The position numbers and the translations under genes were made by a program. From assembly GCF_014204975.1 (NCBI RefSeq), contig NZ_JACHMM010000001.1, positions 2,046,001 through 2,110,000 on the forward strand: 64,000 bases of DNA, in the 5' to 3' direction. The DNA is from Jiangella mangrovi (GTDB lineage: Bacteria > Actinomycetota > Actinomycetes > Jiangellales > Jiangellaceae). Below, piece by piece: positions 1 to 7,101 of the stretch. Numbering within the stretch: position 1 is the stretch's first letter; the number at the start of each line of letters is the position of its first letter. The notes under the pieces are model-generated. The model made no database searches, was not told where the DNA came from, and saw nothing but the letters and a program-made list of their open reading frames with translations.

Positions 1-1074
1 CCCGGCGAACGGCGGGACCACCACCGAGATGACGCCGAGGAACCGCTGGAACTCCGCGGCCAGCCCGGCGAACGCGATGAGCAGCGCGATCACGACGGCG
101 ATGACCGTCCACACCGGCTTCGCCACCTTGAGGCCGAGCGTGTTCGAGGCGTTGGTGAAGGCCAGCGACGCGGAGTAGATGTTGTTGTCCGCCGTGTTCC
201 AGAGCGCCAGGAACAGCATGACGGCCGCCGGCGCGAGCAGCCCGAGGCCCTGCATGACGACGACGAAGTTGCTGTTGCCGACCTTCATGGCCGACACGGT
301 GGCGATGGTCTCGAAGATCGCGGCGCCCACGGCGAAGCCGCAGAACGTGGAGATCACGACGTCGCGGGCCCGGACGGCGTAGCGCTGCACGTCGCCGACC
401 AGCGCGGCGCCCGTGACCCACGTCGCGATGACCGCGCCGATCGCCACGGAGAAGCCGATGGGGGCCGCGGGAGCGTAGTCGACGACCTCGCCGAAACCGC
501 CGTCGAGGTCGGCGATGCGGACCAGCGCGAACAGGGCGATCGCCACCTGGACCGGCACCGCGATGGCCGAGTACCGGTGCAGGCCCTTGAAGCCGAAGAT
601 CGCCGTCGTCAGGATCGCCGCGCTGAACGCGAGGATGAACGCCCACTTCGGGATCTCCGGGATGAGCTGGTTCACCGCCAGGCCCCAGGTGTCCATCAGG
701 ACGCCGATGAAGCCCATGGCGACCACGCCCAGGAACAGCGACACGATGACCGCGCCGTGGACGCCGAACACCGCCCGCGAGGTGAGGTAGCTGGTCAGGC
801 CGGTGCGGAAGCCGACCATGCCGACGAGGCTGGCCACGATCGCGAGCAGGACGTTGCCGAGCAGGATCGCCAGCAGGCCCTCGGTGAGCGTGGTGCCGCC
901 GCCGACGACCCCGCCGACCAGGAAGCTGCTGACGCTGATGTTCCAGCCCATCTGGACCACGATCAGCTGGATCAGCGGCTTGCGGCGGTCGGCCGGCACC
1001 GGTTCGAGGGCGTGGTCCTCCATGTCCGCGGCCACGGTGCTCTGGACGGCTGTGGTGTCACTCTCGGTGCTCAC
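1..1074 (-). CDS. NCS1-family nucleobase permease (cytosine permease-like), 3' end cut by window
   Basis: Integral membrane symporter of the NCS1 family (cytosine/purine permeases), expected to import a nucleobase or related compound with a cation. The 358 visible codons give a polar N-terminus of about 30 residues and then at least nine hydrophobic segments. The NCS1-like stretches QMGWNISVSSFLVGG and LWNTADNNIYSASLAFTN are readable. The start is a GTG at 1074 preceded by a strong GGGGAGG six bases upstream. The C-terminus lies beyond base 1. It is divergent from a PucR-family regulator, a pairing common for purine or nucleobase uptake genes, so control by that regulator is likely. The exact substrate cannot be read from the sequence. 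Confidence 0.88.
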   Translation of the reverse strand, partial: MSTESDTTAVQSTVAADMEDHALEPVPADRRKPLIQLIVVQMGWNISVSSFLVGGVVGGGTTLTEGLLAILLGNVLLAIVASLVGMVGFRTGLTSYLTSRAVFGVHGAVIVSLFLGVVAMGFIGVLMDTWGLAVNQLIPEIPKWAFILAFSAAILTTAIFGFKGLHRYSAIAVPVQVAIALFALVRIADLDGGFGEVVDYAPAAPIGFSVAIGAVIATWVTGAALVGDVQRYAVRARDVVISTFCGFAVGAAIFETIATVSAMKVGNSNFVVVMQGLGLLAPAAVMLFLALWNTADNNIYSASLAFTNASNTLGLKVAKPVWTVIAVVIALLIAFAGLAAEFQRFLGVISVVVPPFAG

Positions 1075-1113
1075 TGATGCCTCCCCGGTCGGCCGGCTGC
1101 CTGTTGGGGTGCC

Positions 1114-2382
1114 ATGGTGTCCACAATCCGCCCGTCGCTCTATGGGGTATCTCCGGAAGTTGCCACACTACGTTTTGTGGATCTGACACAACGGGCCGAG
1201 CTTCTTCTCAGCCGTGTTTCCGACGTGGCACAAACGCTGGTGTCCGACGTGTGGGAGCGGTTGCCCGGCTACGACGACGCGCGCATGGACCTCGACGATC
1301 TGGTCGGCGTCGTGACCCCGAACCTGCGCGCGCTGCTCGTCGCGGTGGCCGGGAACCGCGGGCTGCGCCCCGACGAAGTGACGCCCGCGGCCCAGCTCGG
1401 CGAGCGGCGGGCGGTGCAGGGCGTGCCGATCGAGGGCGTGGTGGCGTCGTGGCACTCGGCGGAGCGCCGGCTGCTGGACCAGCTGGTCGCCGCCGGCCCG
1501 CCGATGCCGCCCGAGGAGTACACGCGGCTGGCCCGGCTGCTGGCCGCCGCCGTCGACGTCATGGTCGCGGTGTCCACGGAGGCGTACCGGCGCACGCGCA
1601 CCGAGGCGGCGGCGCACCTGGACCAGATCGCGACCGACCTGGTGTCGCGGCTGGCCGGCGGCGAGCCGCTGGACCCGGCGCACGTCGAGGAACGGGCCCG
1701 GCTGATCGGCGTGGCCGCCCAGGTGCCGCATCGCGCCGTCGCCGTCGGCGGTGGTCCCGGTGACGACCCGCAGCGCGACGACCCGCTGCGGCTGGCGCGG
1801 GCGCAGCGCGAGATCCTCGACGCCCTGCGGCCGCGGCTGCGGTCGCGGATCCTGGTCGGCGCGAAGGACGCGACGATCCTGCTGGTGCTGCCCGACCTGC
1901 CCGGCATCAGCGACATGCTGGCGCGGGCGGCCGTCCGTCCGGGCGTGGCGGCCGGGACGGTGATCGGGCTGGGCGAGCCGCGGGACCGCCTGGGCGAGAC
2001 GGCGGCGTCGTGCCGGGAGGCGGTGGCCGCGCTCGAGGCCGGACGCCGGGCCGGGCTCGACCGCGTCGTGGTCCCGTTCGACCAGGTCATCGCGGACGTC
2101 ATGCTGATCGACAACCCGCTGGACGCCCGGCGACTGGCGGCCCGGGCGCTGGAGCCGCTGGCCGGGCACGGGCAGCTCGTCGACACCGTCCGGGCGTACC
2201 TCGCGACCGGGCTGTCGGTGCGGCGGACGGCGGAGCGGCTCGCGGTGCACGAGAACACGGTGTCCTATCGGCTGCGCCGGGTGGCGTCCCTGCTCGGGCT
2301 GGCCGGTCCGGACGAGCTGATCAGGGCCGACCTGCTGCTCGCGCTGCGCGCCGTCGACCTCGGGTTGTACTCGGCCGCGTGA
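1114..2382 (+). CDS. PucR family helix-turn-helix transcriptional regulator
   Basis: 422-residue regulator. Residues about 20-170 resemble the N-terminal sensor region of PucR/CdaR-type proteins. The middle is a degenerate GGDEF-like part, and the C-terminus carries the PucR helix-turn-helix with the hallmark HENTVSYRLRRVASLLG. Such proteins activate or repress nucleobase, amino-acid or sugar catabolic genes in response to a metabolite. It is transcribed away from an NCS1 permease and probably controls it. ATG 1114 has only a weak GGGG 6 nt upstream. In-frame GTG 1177 is an alternative that would shorten the protein by 21 residues. Confidence 0.88.
   Translation: MVSTIRPSLYGVSPEVATLRFVDLTQRAELLLSRVSDVAQTLVSDVWERLPGYDDARMDLDDLVGVVTPNLRALLVAVAGNRGLRPDEVTPAAQLGERRAVQGVPIEGVVASWHSAERRLLDQLVAAGPPMPPEEYTRLARLLAAAVDVMVAVSTEAYRRTRTEAAAHLDQIATDLVSRLAGGEPLDPAHVEERARLIGVAAQVPHRAVAVGGGPGDDPQRDDPLRLARAQREILDALRPRLRSRILVGAKDATILLVLPDLPGISDMLARAAVRPGVAAGTVIGLGEPRDRLGETAASCREAVAALEAGRRAGLDRVVVPFDQVIADVMLIDNPLDARRLAARALEPLAGHGQLVDTVRAYLATGLSVRRTAERLAVHENTVSYRLRRVASLLGLAGPDELIRADLLLALRAVDLGLYSAA
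1163..1191. promoter_or_regulatory. overlapping palindromes near the permease/PucR divergent start
   Basis: CCACA-N8-TGTGG (1163-1180) overlaps TTGTG-N7-CACAA (1175-1191). A further CCACAA half-site lies at 1120-1125. They are candidate operator sites for the adjacent PucR regulator. If the regulator really begins at GTG 1177, the first palindrome would be upstream of it; if at ATG 1114, both lie in its first codons. Confidence 0.35.
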
Positions 2383-2436
2383 CGGGGTCACATTCGTCCA
2401 AGCCCGCTGTACCGACTCGGGCCTAGCGTGGCCGCC

Positions 2437-2871
2437 ATGGGAACCGTCACGCCGTATCTGTGCGCCAAGGAGACCGCCGCCGCGCTCGACTTCTACGCGA
2501 CGGCGTTCGGCGCGGTCGAGACCTCGCGCTGGACCGACCCCTCGACCGGCAGCATCGGCCACGCCGAGTTCACCGTCGAGGGCGCCCGCGTCATGATCGC
2601 CGACGAGTGGCCCGACGGCGGCGTGTACGCGCCCGACCCGGGCCGGACGTCGGTGTCGTTGGTCCTCGAGGTCGACGACGTCGACGGCTTCTTCTCGCGG
2701 GCGATCGCCGCCGGCGCCACCGTCGACCGGCCGGTCACCGACTCGCCGCACGGCCGCGGCGGCTGGCTCTACGACCCGTTCGGCCACCGCTGGCACATCA
2801 CGGCGCCGGACGACACGGTGACGAAGGACGACCTGCAGCGCGCCGTCGGCGACGAGTACGAGATCAGCTGA
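2437..2871 (+). CDS. VOC (glyoxalase/bleomycin-resistance fold) family protein
   Basis: 144-residue single-module protein of the vicinal oxygen chelate superfamily, of the PhnB-like branch. It has an early F-Y-x-x-x-F-G-A helix motif, a central G-H-A-E-F strand, VSLVLEVDDVDGFF, and the terminal GGWLYDPFGHRWHI, which holds the usual C-terminal metal-side strand. The substrate is unknown; relatives include dioxygenases, epimerases and antibiotic-binding proteins. The ATG at 2437 is chosen over GTG 2428 because TAGCGT at 2424-2429 lies 7 nt before it, as in the other leaderless genes here. It converges on the lipoprotein gene. Confidence 0.82.
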   Translation: MGTVTPYLCAKETAAALDFYATAFGAVETSRWTDPSTGSIGHAEFTVEGARVMIADEWPDGGVYAPDPGRTSVSLVLEVDDVDGFFSRAIAAGATVDRPVTDSPHGRGGWLYDPFGHRWHITAPDDTVTKDDLQRAVGDEYEIS

Positions 2872-2872
2872 C

Positions 2873-2897
2873 GGCTGCGTTTCAGTAGCCCGCAGCC
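2873..2897. terminator. shared hairpin between convergent genes
   Basis: GGCTGCG (2873-2879) pairs with CGCAGCC (2891-2897) across an 11-nt loop. It overlaps the stop of the lipoprotein gene and follows the VOC stop, so it can end transcripts from both sides. There is no U-run. Confidence 0.45.
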
Positions 2898-3673
2898 AGC
2901 AGGGCCGCGTCGATGGCGCGGGCGACGTCGAGGACGGCGTCGCCGCCGCTCTCGAGGCTGGCGGCGACGGACACGGAGATGTCGTCGCGGCGCCACGCCA
3001 CCTGCACGTTCGACGGCGCTCCGAGCGACGCCCATGCCTCGGACCCGAGGTCGTCGATCTCCTCCGCGCCGCCGCCCAGCAGGCTGTCGATGCCGACCCA
3101 CTCGTCGAAGCCCGCGACGTTGACGATGAGCTCGTGGCCGCTGGCGCCGGTCCAGGCGCAGACCGGCCCGAACTCGGCCGGGTCGGACATGTCCTCGGGC
3201 GTCGGGCCGGCGCCGAGCACGCCGGCGATCTCGTCGACCCCCAGCGTGCAGGCGTCGACGGGCTGCGCGATGGGATCGGTGGGCGGGTCCTCGGTGCCGC
3301 CGTCGCCCGCGGTACCGCCGGTGCCGCCCGTCCCTCCCGTGCCGCCGTCGGCCCCGGCCGGTGCCTCACCGGCCGCGTCGCCACCGGCCGGTGCTCCCGC
3401 GGCATCGCCGCCGGCCTGGTCACCGGGGGTATCGCCGCCCTCGGCGGCGGGCTGCCCGGAGTCGGCCGCCGGTGCGTCGGCGGGTGCGTCGGATGCAGGG
3501 GTCGCGCCGGGCTCCGTGGCGCCGCCGGGGGCGCGCGTGGAGTCCCAGGCGGGTGTTGCGGACGGGTCGCCGGAGGCCTCGGCGGGGTCGTCGCCACCGC
3601 ACCCGGCCAGCGCGACGCCGGCCGCCACGATCAGGGCAGCCGCGACCGCGGACCGCTTGGACGAAGTGGGCAT
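2882..3673 (-). CDS. secreted lipoprotein, DUF3558-like
   Basis: 263-residue predicted lipoprotein. The signal peptide ends in the lipobox LAGC (residues 22-25). It is followed by about 95 residues of low-complexity Gly/Ala/Pro/Asp linker, including short GGT and PAGGDAAG repeats, and then a globular C-terminal domain of about 130 residues with two Cys (in DACTLG and PVCAWTG) probably bridged. That layout matches DUF3558-like actinobacterial surface lipoproteins, whose function is unknown. The start ATG has AGAGG nine bases upstream. It is divergent from the VOC gene at 3795. Confidence 0.78.
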   Translation of the reverse strand: MPTSSKRSAVAAALIVAAGVALAGCGGDDPAEASGDPSATPAWDSTRAPGGATEPGATPASDAPADAPAADSGQPAAEGGDTPGDQAGGDAAGAPAGGDAAGEAPAGADGGTGGTGGTGGTAGDGGTEDPPTDPIAQPVDACTLGVDEIAGVLGAGPTPEDMSDPAEFGPVCAWTGASGHELIVNVAGFDEWVGIDSLLGGGAEEIDDLGSEAWASLGAPSNVQVAWRRDDISVSVAASLESGGDAVLDVARAIDAALLAAGY

Positions 3674-3794
3674 CTGCGGATACCTCTCGTGAGCACGTCG
3701 AAGCAGGTCCTGACACTAGCAACTGAAATGCCGGATATCGATGGCGGATCGGGTAACGGTCCAGGAACAACGCCGCCGTCGAGAGGTCTCCGCG

Positions 3795-4172
3795 ATGTCC
3801 GACTCGCCCACCTTCAGTCTGTCGGGGTTCGTCATCGGGGCGCCGGACCCGCGCGCCCTGGCCGACTTCTATCGGCGCCTGCTCGGCTGGCAGGTCCGCG
3901 ACGACGCACCGGAGTGGGTGGTCCTGCGCAGCCCCGCGGTCGGGCCGACGATCGCGTTCCAGCGGGAGTCGCGGTTCCGGCCGCCGGTCTGGCCGGCCGA
4001 CGGCGACCACCAGCAGATGCTCATGCACCTCGACATCGAGGTCGACGACCTCGAGGCGGCGGTCGCCCACGCCGTCGGCTGCGGTGCGCGGGTGGCGGAC
4101 TTCCAGCCGCAGGCCCACGTCCGCGTCTGCCTCGACCCCGTGGGCCACCCCTTCTGTCTCTACACCGACTGA
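3795..4172 (+). CDS. VOC family protein (glyoxalase-like domain)
   Basis: 125-residue VOC-fold protein. The FVIGAPDPRALADFYRRLLGW opening, the QMLMHLDIEVDDLEAA strand-helix pair and the VRVCLDPVGHPFCLY end are typical of the small glyoxalase-like proteins common in actinobacteria. Their substrates are mostly unassigned. The reading frame is open upstream to GTG 3741, but ATG 3795 is preferred: it has GAGAGG about nine bases upstream and gives the usual family N-terminus. The gap 3674-3794 holds the divergent promoters. Confidence 0.8.
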   Translation: MSDSPTFSLSGFVIGAPDPRALADFYRRLLGWQVRDDAPEWVVLRSPAVGPTIAFQRESRFRPPVWPADGDHQQMLMHLDIEVDDLEAAVAHAVGCGARVADFQPQAHVRVCLDPVGHPFCLYTD

Positions 4173-4179
4173 CCCGGCC

Positions 4180-4860
4180 TCACGCCCCCTGGCGGCGGAC
4201 CATCTCGGTGATCCAGGTGGGCGCGAACGGTGGGATGCAGCCGGGCGAGGTCGGGTAGTCCTTCAGCACCTCGAGGCGCTCGCCGATGCCGATGGCCCGG
4301 GCGCGCAGGGCGGGGTTCTCGATGCCGATCTGGGCGAGGCAGTGGTTCATCGCCCACTGCAGGCGCTCGGGCGCGTCCTTCATGCCGGCCTCGACGAGGT
4401 CGAGCAGTCCGTCGAGGTCGAGGCCGTCGGGCTGCCTCGCCACGCGGTCGGTGGTCAGCGCCCAGCCCGCGCTCGCGACGACGGGGTCGGGGTCGGCGAA
4501 CCAGGCCACCCGCAGCTCTTCGCAGTGCGGGCTCTTCCTCACCACGTAGTTGACCAGCCAGTCGTGCACCTTGGGGGCGCGCGTCTGGCGGATCATCGCG
4601 TCCAGCTCGTCGCGCTCGAACGCCTTCGGGCGGCAGATCAGCAGCGCCAGCAGCCGCGCGGCGGTGTCGTCGGTGGCCCAGAGCCGGCGGGCGAGCTCGT
4701 GCTGGGTCTTCAGCCGCTTCGCGACGGCGCGCAGCTTGCTCAGGTTGACCCCGTGGTCGTCGCCGTGCCGCTCGTTCACCTCGCGCGCCTTCGGGTCCTC
4801 GAGCGCGGCCAGCTCGGCCATGACCTCGGCCACCGTCGTCTCGGTCAGCGTCTCGGCCAC
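4180..4860 (-). CDS. DNA alkylation repair protein, AlkD-like HEAT-repeat family
   Basis: 226-residue all-helical protein resembling the AlkD/AlkC DNA_alkylation family, which folds as HEAT repeats and removes cationic alkylated bases. Visible are the N-terminal KAREVNERHG stretch, LARRLWATDDTAARLLA, MIRQTRAPKVHDWLVNYVV and ALTTDRVARQ, and a C-terminus with IGIENPALRARAIGIGERLEVL. GTG 4860 is taken as the start because GGGGAGG sits five bases before it; ATG 4878 has no such site. The catalytic Asp was not individually confirmed. It is a single-gene unit converging on the VOC gene (7-bp gap). Confidence 0.8.
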   Translation of the reverse strand: MAETLTETTVAEVMAELAALEDPKAREVNERHGDDHGVNLSKLRAVAKRLKTQHELARRLWATDDTAARLLALLICRPKAFERDELDAMIRQTRAPKVHDWLVNYVVRKSPHCEELRVAWFADPDPVVASAGWALTTDRVARQPDGLDLDGLLDLVEAGMKDAPERLQWAMNHCLAQIGIENPALRARAIGIGERLEVLKDYPTSPGCIPPFAPTWITEMVRRQGA

Positions 4861-4884
4861 GTGAGCCTCCCCGTCCATGGCCCC

Positions 4885-4901
4885 GATGCACGTCGGGCCG
4901 G
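4885..4901. repeat. 17-bp direct repeat, copy 1 (left edge of low-GC segment)
   Basis: GATGCACGTCGGGCCGG, identical to 6073-6089. The two copies bracket about 1.17 kb of lower-GC DNA carrying a DUF3800 gene. Copy 1 runs into a perfect 16-bp palindrome at 4900-4915. Confidence 0.8.
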
Positions 4902-4915
4902 ACCCGATCGGGTCC
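4900..4915. terminator. 16-bp perfect palindrome beside repeat copy 1
   Basis: GGACCCGATCGGGTCC is self-complementary and could form a short hairpin. No U-run follows on either strand, so terminator function is uncertain. Confidence 0.3.
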
Positions 4916-5048
4916 TGTCCCAGTATTCTTGCGGGTGGTCAGGAGGTGGACACCTCAGCCTCGAAGTTGTCGCATCCGACCGGCTGCTTGCCAAGCGACG
5001 CTCAGCAAGCGTAACCTTAAAGCCAGGAACATGTTCCGAACCCGCCTT
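4916..5048. other. 133-bp non-coding stretch inside the low-GC segment
   Basis: No convincing gene. Short ORFs here have no ribosome site and no codon bias. It contains a perfect 12-bp palindrome GGAACATGTTCC at 5026-5037, of unknown role. It may be a remnant of whatever inserted the DUF3800 segment. Confidence 0.4.
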
Positions 5049-5073
5049 AGACCCCGCCTCAAGTGCGGGGTCT
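5049..5073 (-). terminator. intrinsic terminator-like hairpin after the DUF3800 gene
   Basis: AGACCCCGC (5049-5057) pairs with GCGGGGTCT (5065-5073) across a 7-nt loop, eight bases past the stop codon of the minus-strand gene. The nine-pair stem is strong but lacks a clear U-tract. Confidence 0.6.
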
Positions 5074-5081
5074 TCGTGCAT

Positions 5082-5792
5082 CTAGGTGCGATTCGCCATC
5101 GGGTACCAGCATCTGCGATGAGCCACCTTCGGCTCGATCCTCGCCCATAGGTTGGCGTTCGCACGCCTCGCCTTCTCGTTCGGCTCAACATGTGTCTCAA
5201 TTCGCCGATACAGGAAGACCACCAGATCGATCGCTTGGACGAGGCGTGAGGCATTCGACGGCGCAAAGTGCAGAGTATCGACGATCTGTGTGATCTTCGC
5301 GGCTCGGTACCCCCACGTGCCTGACTTCCGATAACTAGCCAGGTCGGATCGGTGCTTGGCTTGCTCACCCACTTCATCTGCGATCACAAGTGCGTGTTCG
5401 CCGGCCGCCCTCGAATACTCATCTATACGTTCGAGTAGAGCCATCAGCACGAGAGAATGTGGCGGGTCCGGCTGGGGATAACGGTCGCGCAGGCCCGCAG
5501 AGTCCAAGCCGCGAAGGATGATTGCTCTCGCGTGTTCGCCGATCACGCTGAATGCGTCGTTGTAGACGCCGATCCTTGCGCGCGGCGGCAGGTCCTTCCA
5601 CCAGCCTTCACCTTGGAAAAGTTCGTAGCCGTGAAGCTCTGCGTCCGCGGGTACGCCATGGTCCTTAATTGCCTTCTCGACTACACCGTCGAGCGCCTGC
5701 CCAATGGCCTTCGCACCTGCGCCGTCACACAACAATGCGGCCATATAGTACCAGTCTCGACTAAAGGATTCATCGACGTACGCCAGAAGCAC
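5082..5792 (-). CDS. DUF3800 domain-containing protein
   Basis: 236-residue protein. The N-terminal AYVDES is the DUF3800 hallmark (acidic residues after the first strand, RNase H-like in relatives), followed by YYMAALLCDG, and later by ALVIADEVGEQ and LVQAIDLVVFLYRRIE, also typical. DUF3800 proteins are often found in mobile or defence-associated DNA; no biochemical role is established. Base composition (about 57 % GC in a sampled line) and codon use are unlike the neighbours. The gene sits alone between two copies of a 17-bp direct repeat and next to a tRNA, so it was probably acquired horizontally. No partner gene is visible. Confidence 0.82.
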   Translation of the reverse strand: MLLAYVDESFSRDWYYMAALLCDGAGAKAIGQALDGVVEKAIKDHGVPADAELHGYELFQGEGWWKDLPPRARIGVYNDAFSVIGEHARAIILRGLDSAGLRDRYPQPDPPHSLVLMALLERIDEYSRAAGEHALVIADEVGEQAKHRSDLASYRKSGTWGYRAAKITQIVDTLHFAPSNASRLVQAIDLVVFLYRRIETHVEPNEKARRANANLWARIEPKVAHRRCWYPMANRT

Positions 5793-6072
5793 GGCGACAA
5801 TCTACCTGAAATGCCAAGTTGCAGGCCAACTGAGGCGTCATGGCTGCGGGTCGTTGGTTCGACAGGGTGGGTCGACGTGGGTGTAGCGATCACGCAGCGG
5901 CACCCGTGGTGCCAACGGCACGGTGCGGGACCAGAAGGCCTCTATGAGCACGGCGCCATCGCGGTGAGTATGCAGGTGTTGGGCCCTGACCCGTCGAGGT
6001 CGGGTCCGCGCGGCGCACGCGGTCGCGATGATGCAGAAGAGGCTGATTCGAGTCTCGCGAGAACTGCAGTCG
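5793..6072. other. gene-free stretch between DUF3800 start and tRNA-Ser
   Basis: About 280 bp without a credible gene. Open frames crossing it on both strands run straight through the adjacent tRNA and have no family resemblance. Composition climbs from low GC near 5800 to the chromosomal average near 6000. It presumably holds the DUF3800 promoter; no clear -35/-10 pair was found. Confidence 0.4.
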
Positions 6073-6089
6073 GATGCACGTCGGGCCGG
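6073..6089. repeat. 17-bp direct repeat, copy 2 (right edge of low-GC segment)
   Basis: Identical to 4885-4901 (GATGCACGTCGGGCCGG). It overlaps the left arm of the tRNA-Ser terminator hairpin and lies 41 bp beyond the tRNA 3' end. Confidence 0.8.
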
Positions 6090-6109
6090 TCCGTGTCTCG
6101 GACCGGCCC
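6083..6109 (-). terminator. terminator hairpin downstream of tRNA-Ser(GCT)
   Basis: GGGCCGGTCC and GGACCGGCCC form a perfect ten-pair stem with a 7-nt loop, 21 bases past the tRNA 3' end. Confidence 0.6.
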
Positions 6110-6129
6110 TGCGATGGTGCTGGTGGTGC

Positions 6130-6219
6130 GGAGGCGGCGGGATTTGAACCCGCGAGAGGGTTTGAGCCCTCAACCCGCTTAGCAGGCGGGCGCCATAAAC
6201 CGGGCTAGGCGACGCCTCC
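6130..6219 (-). tRNA. tRNA-Ser (anticodon GCT)
   Basis: 90-nt type II tRNA read on the minus strand. Acceptor arms GGAGGCG/CGCCTCC pair perfectly. The anticodon stem CCCGC/GCGGG encloses CTGCTAA (anticodon GCT). There is a long variable arm as in serine tRNAs, and a T-arm with GGTTCAAAT. CCA is not encoded. It decodes AGC/AGU. The 3' side faces the low-GC DUF3800 segment, the usual orientation for elements inserted at tRNA genes. Confidence 0.95.
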
Positions 6220-6289
6220 TTCGCCCGGGTGCAAGACCGGGCGACGCAAGGCTACCGTTCCACGGCCGGAGACGGCAAAGTCAGGTGGT

Positions 6290-6943
6290 GTGAGGCCTCG
6301 TGCACGACTCTGGCGGGACCGCCGCGACGCGGGCGAGCAGCTCGGTGCGGCGGTCCAGGAGCAGCTCGGCGACGTCGAGGACGTGCTGGTGCTGGGGTTG
6401 CCGCGCGGCGGCGTGGCCGTCGCGGCACGGGTGGCCGCCGCCGTCGGCGGGGAGCTGGACGTGCTGGTGGTGCGCAAGGTCGGCGTCCCGTGGCAGCCGG
6501 AGCTCGCGCTGGGCGCCGTCACCGCGTCGGGACACCGGGTCGTCAACGGCGAGGTCGCCCGCCGCATCCACCTGGGGACGGCGGAGGTCGAGGACGCCTT
6601 CAGCCGCGCGCAGGGCGCCGCCGAGGAGCGGGAGCGGCTGCTGCGCGGCGACCGCCCGCCGCCGCGGCTGAGGGCCAGGACCGTCGTCCTCGTCGACGAC
6701 GGCATCGCGACCGGCGCGACGATCCGGGCGGCGGCCGAGCTGCTCGCGTCGGCCGAGCCGGGGCCGGGACGCGTCCTCGTCGCGGTGCCGGTGGGGCCTA
6801 GGGACACCGTCGAGGATCTGGCCGCCACCGTGGACGCCGTCGTGGTGCTGCGGATCCCGGCGTCGTTCAACGCGGTCGGCGAGTGGTACGACGACTTCGC
6901 TCAGGTCGAGGATGCCGACGTCCGGGGTCTGCTGGGCCGGTGA
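6290..6943 (+). CDS. phosphoribosyltransferase family protein
   Basis: 217-residue stand-alone PRTase-fold protein. The PRPP-binding loop VVLVDDGIATGAT is at residues 132-144, and an N-terminal LGLPRGGV strand-turn is at 36-42. It belongs to the 'predicted phosphoribosyltransferase' group often linked to dienelactone hydrolase-like domains; this copy has no hydrolase domain. The real substrate is unknown. GTG 6290 has AGGTGG just upstream. It stands alone between tRNA-Ser and the LCP gene. Confidence 0.82.
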   Translation: MRPRARLWRDRRDAGEQLGAAVQEQLGDVEDVLVLGLPRGGVAVAARVAAAVGGELDVLVVRKVGVPWQPELALGAVTASGHRVVNGEVARRIHLGTAEVEDAFSRAQGAAEERERLLRGDRPPPRLRARTVVLVDDGIATGATIRAAAELLASAEPGPGRVLVAVPVGPRDTVEDLAATVDAVVVLRIPASFNAVGEWYDDFAQVEDADVRGLLGR

Positions 6944-7020
6944 CAGGGCCGCTGATCGTGCCGGCGATCGTGCCGGTGATCGTCGTCACGTCGGCAACCT
7001 TTGTGGCTGTTCGGGCGTCT

Positions 7021-7039
7021 TGTAACAGAGACGGTTACA
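7021..7039. promoter_or_regulatory. inverted repeat TGTAAC-N7-GTTACA upstream of the LCP gene
   Basis: Perfect 6-bp arms (7021-7026 and 7034-7039), 63 bp before the LCP ATG in a 158-bp intergenic gap. A possible -10 (TATCCT, 7073-7078) follows. It looks like an operator for a dimeric regulator, of unknown identity. Confidence 0.4.
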
Positions 7040-7101
7040 CGGACGTCCGGCTGGGCCAGGCCTCGGTGTGATTATCCTGGCTTCGGCGAATAGAGCGGAT
7101 C

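Noticed and set aside
3290-3420. Repetitive GC-rich tract in the DUF3558-like gene as an independent repeat element
   Set aside because: It is explained by the Gly/Thr/Ala linker coding sequence of the lipoprotein.
1168-3597. 809-codon minus-strand open frame spanning PucR, VOC and lipoprotein genes
   Set aside because: Antisense and out-of-frame shadow; low-complexity Arg/Pro/Ala product with no motif or ribosome site.
5026-5037. GGAACATGTTCC as an SOS (LexA) box
   Set aside because: Actinobacterial LexA sites need GAAC-N4-GTTC; here the spacer is only 2 bp, and no SOS gene follows.
5838-6173. 111-codon minus-strand ORF between DUF3800 and tRNA-Ser
   Set aside because: It starts inside the tRNA and has a Pro/His/Arg-rich composition typical of non-coding GC-rich DNA.
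5457-6182. 241-codon plus-strand ORF over the DUF3800 gene and tRNA-Ser
   Set aside because: It runs through the tRNA gene and antisense to DUF3800, and the product has no recognisable features.
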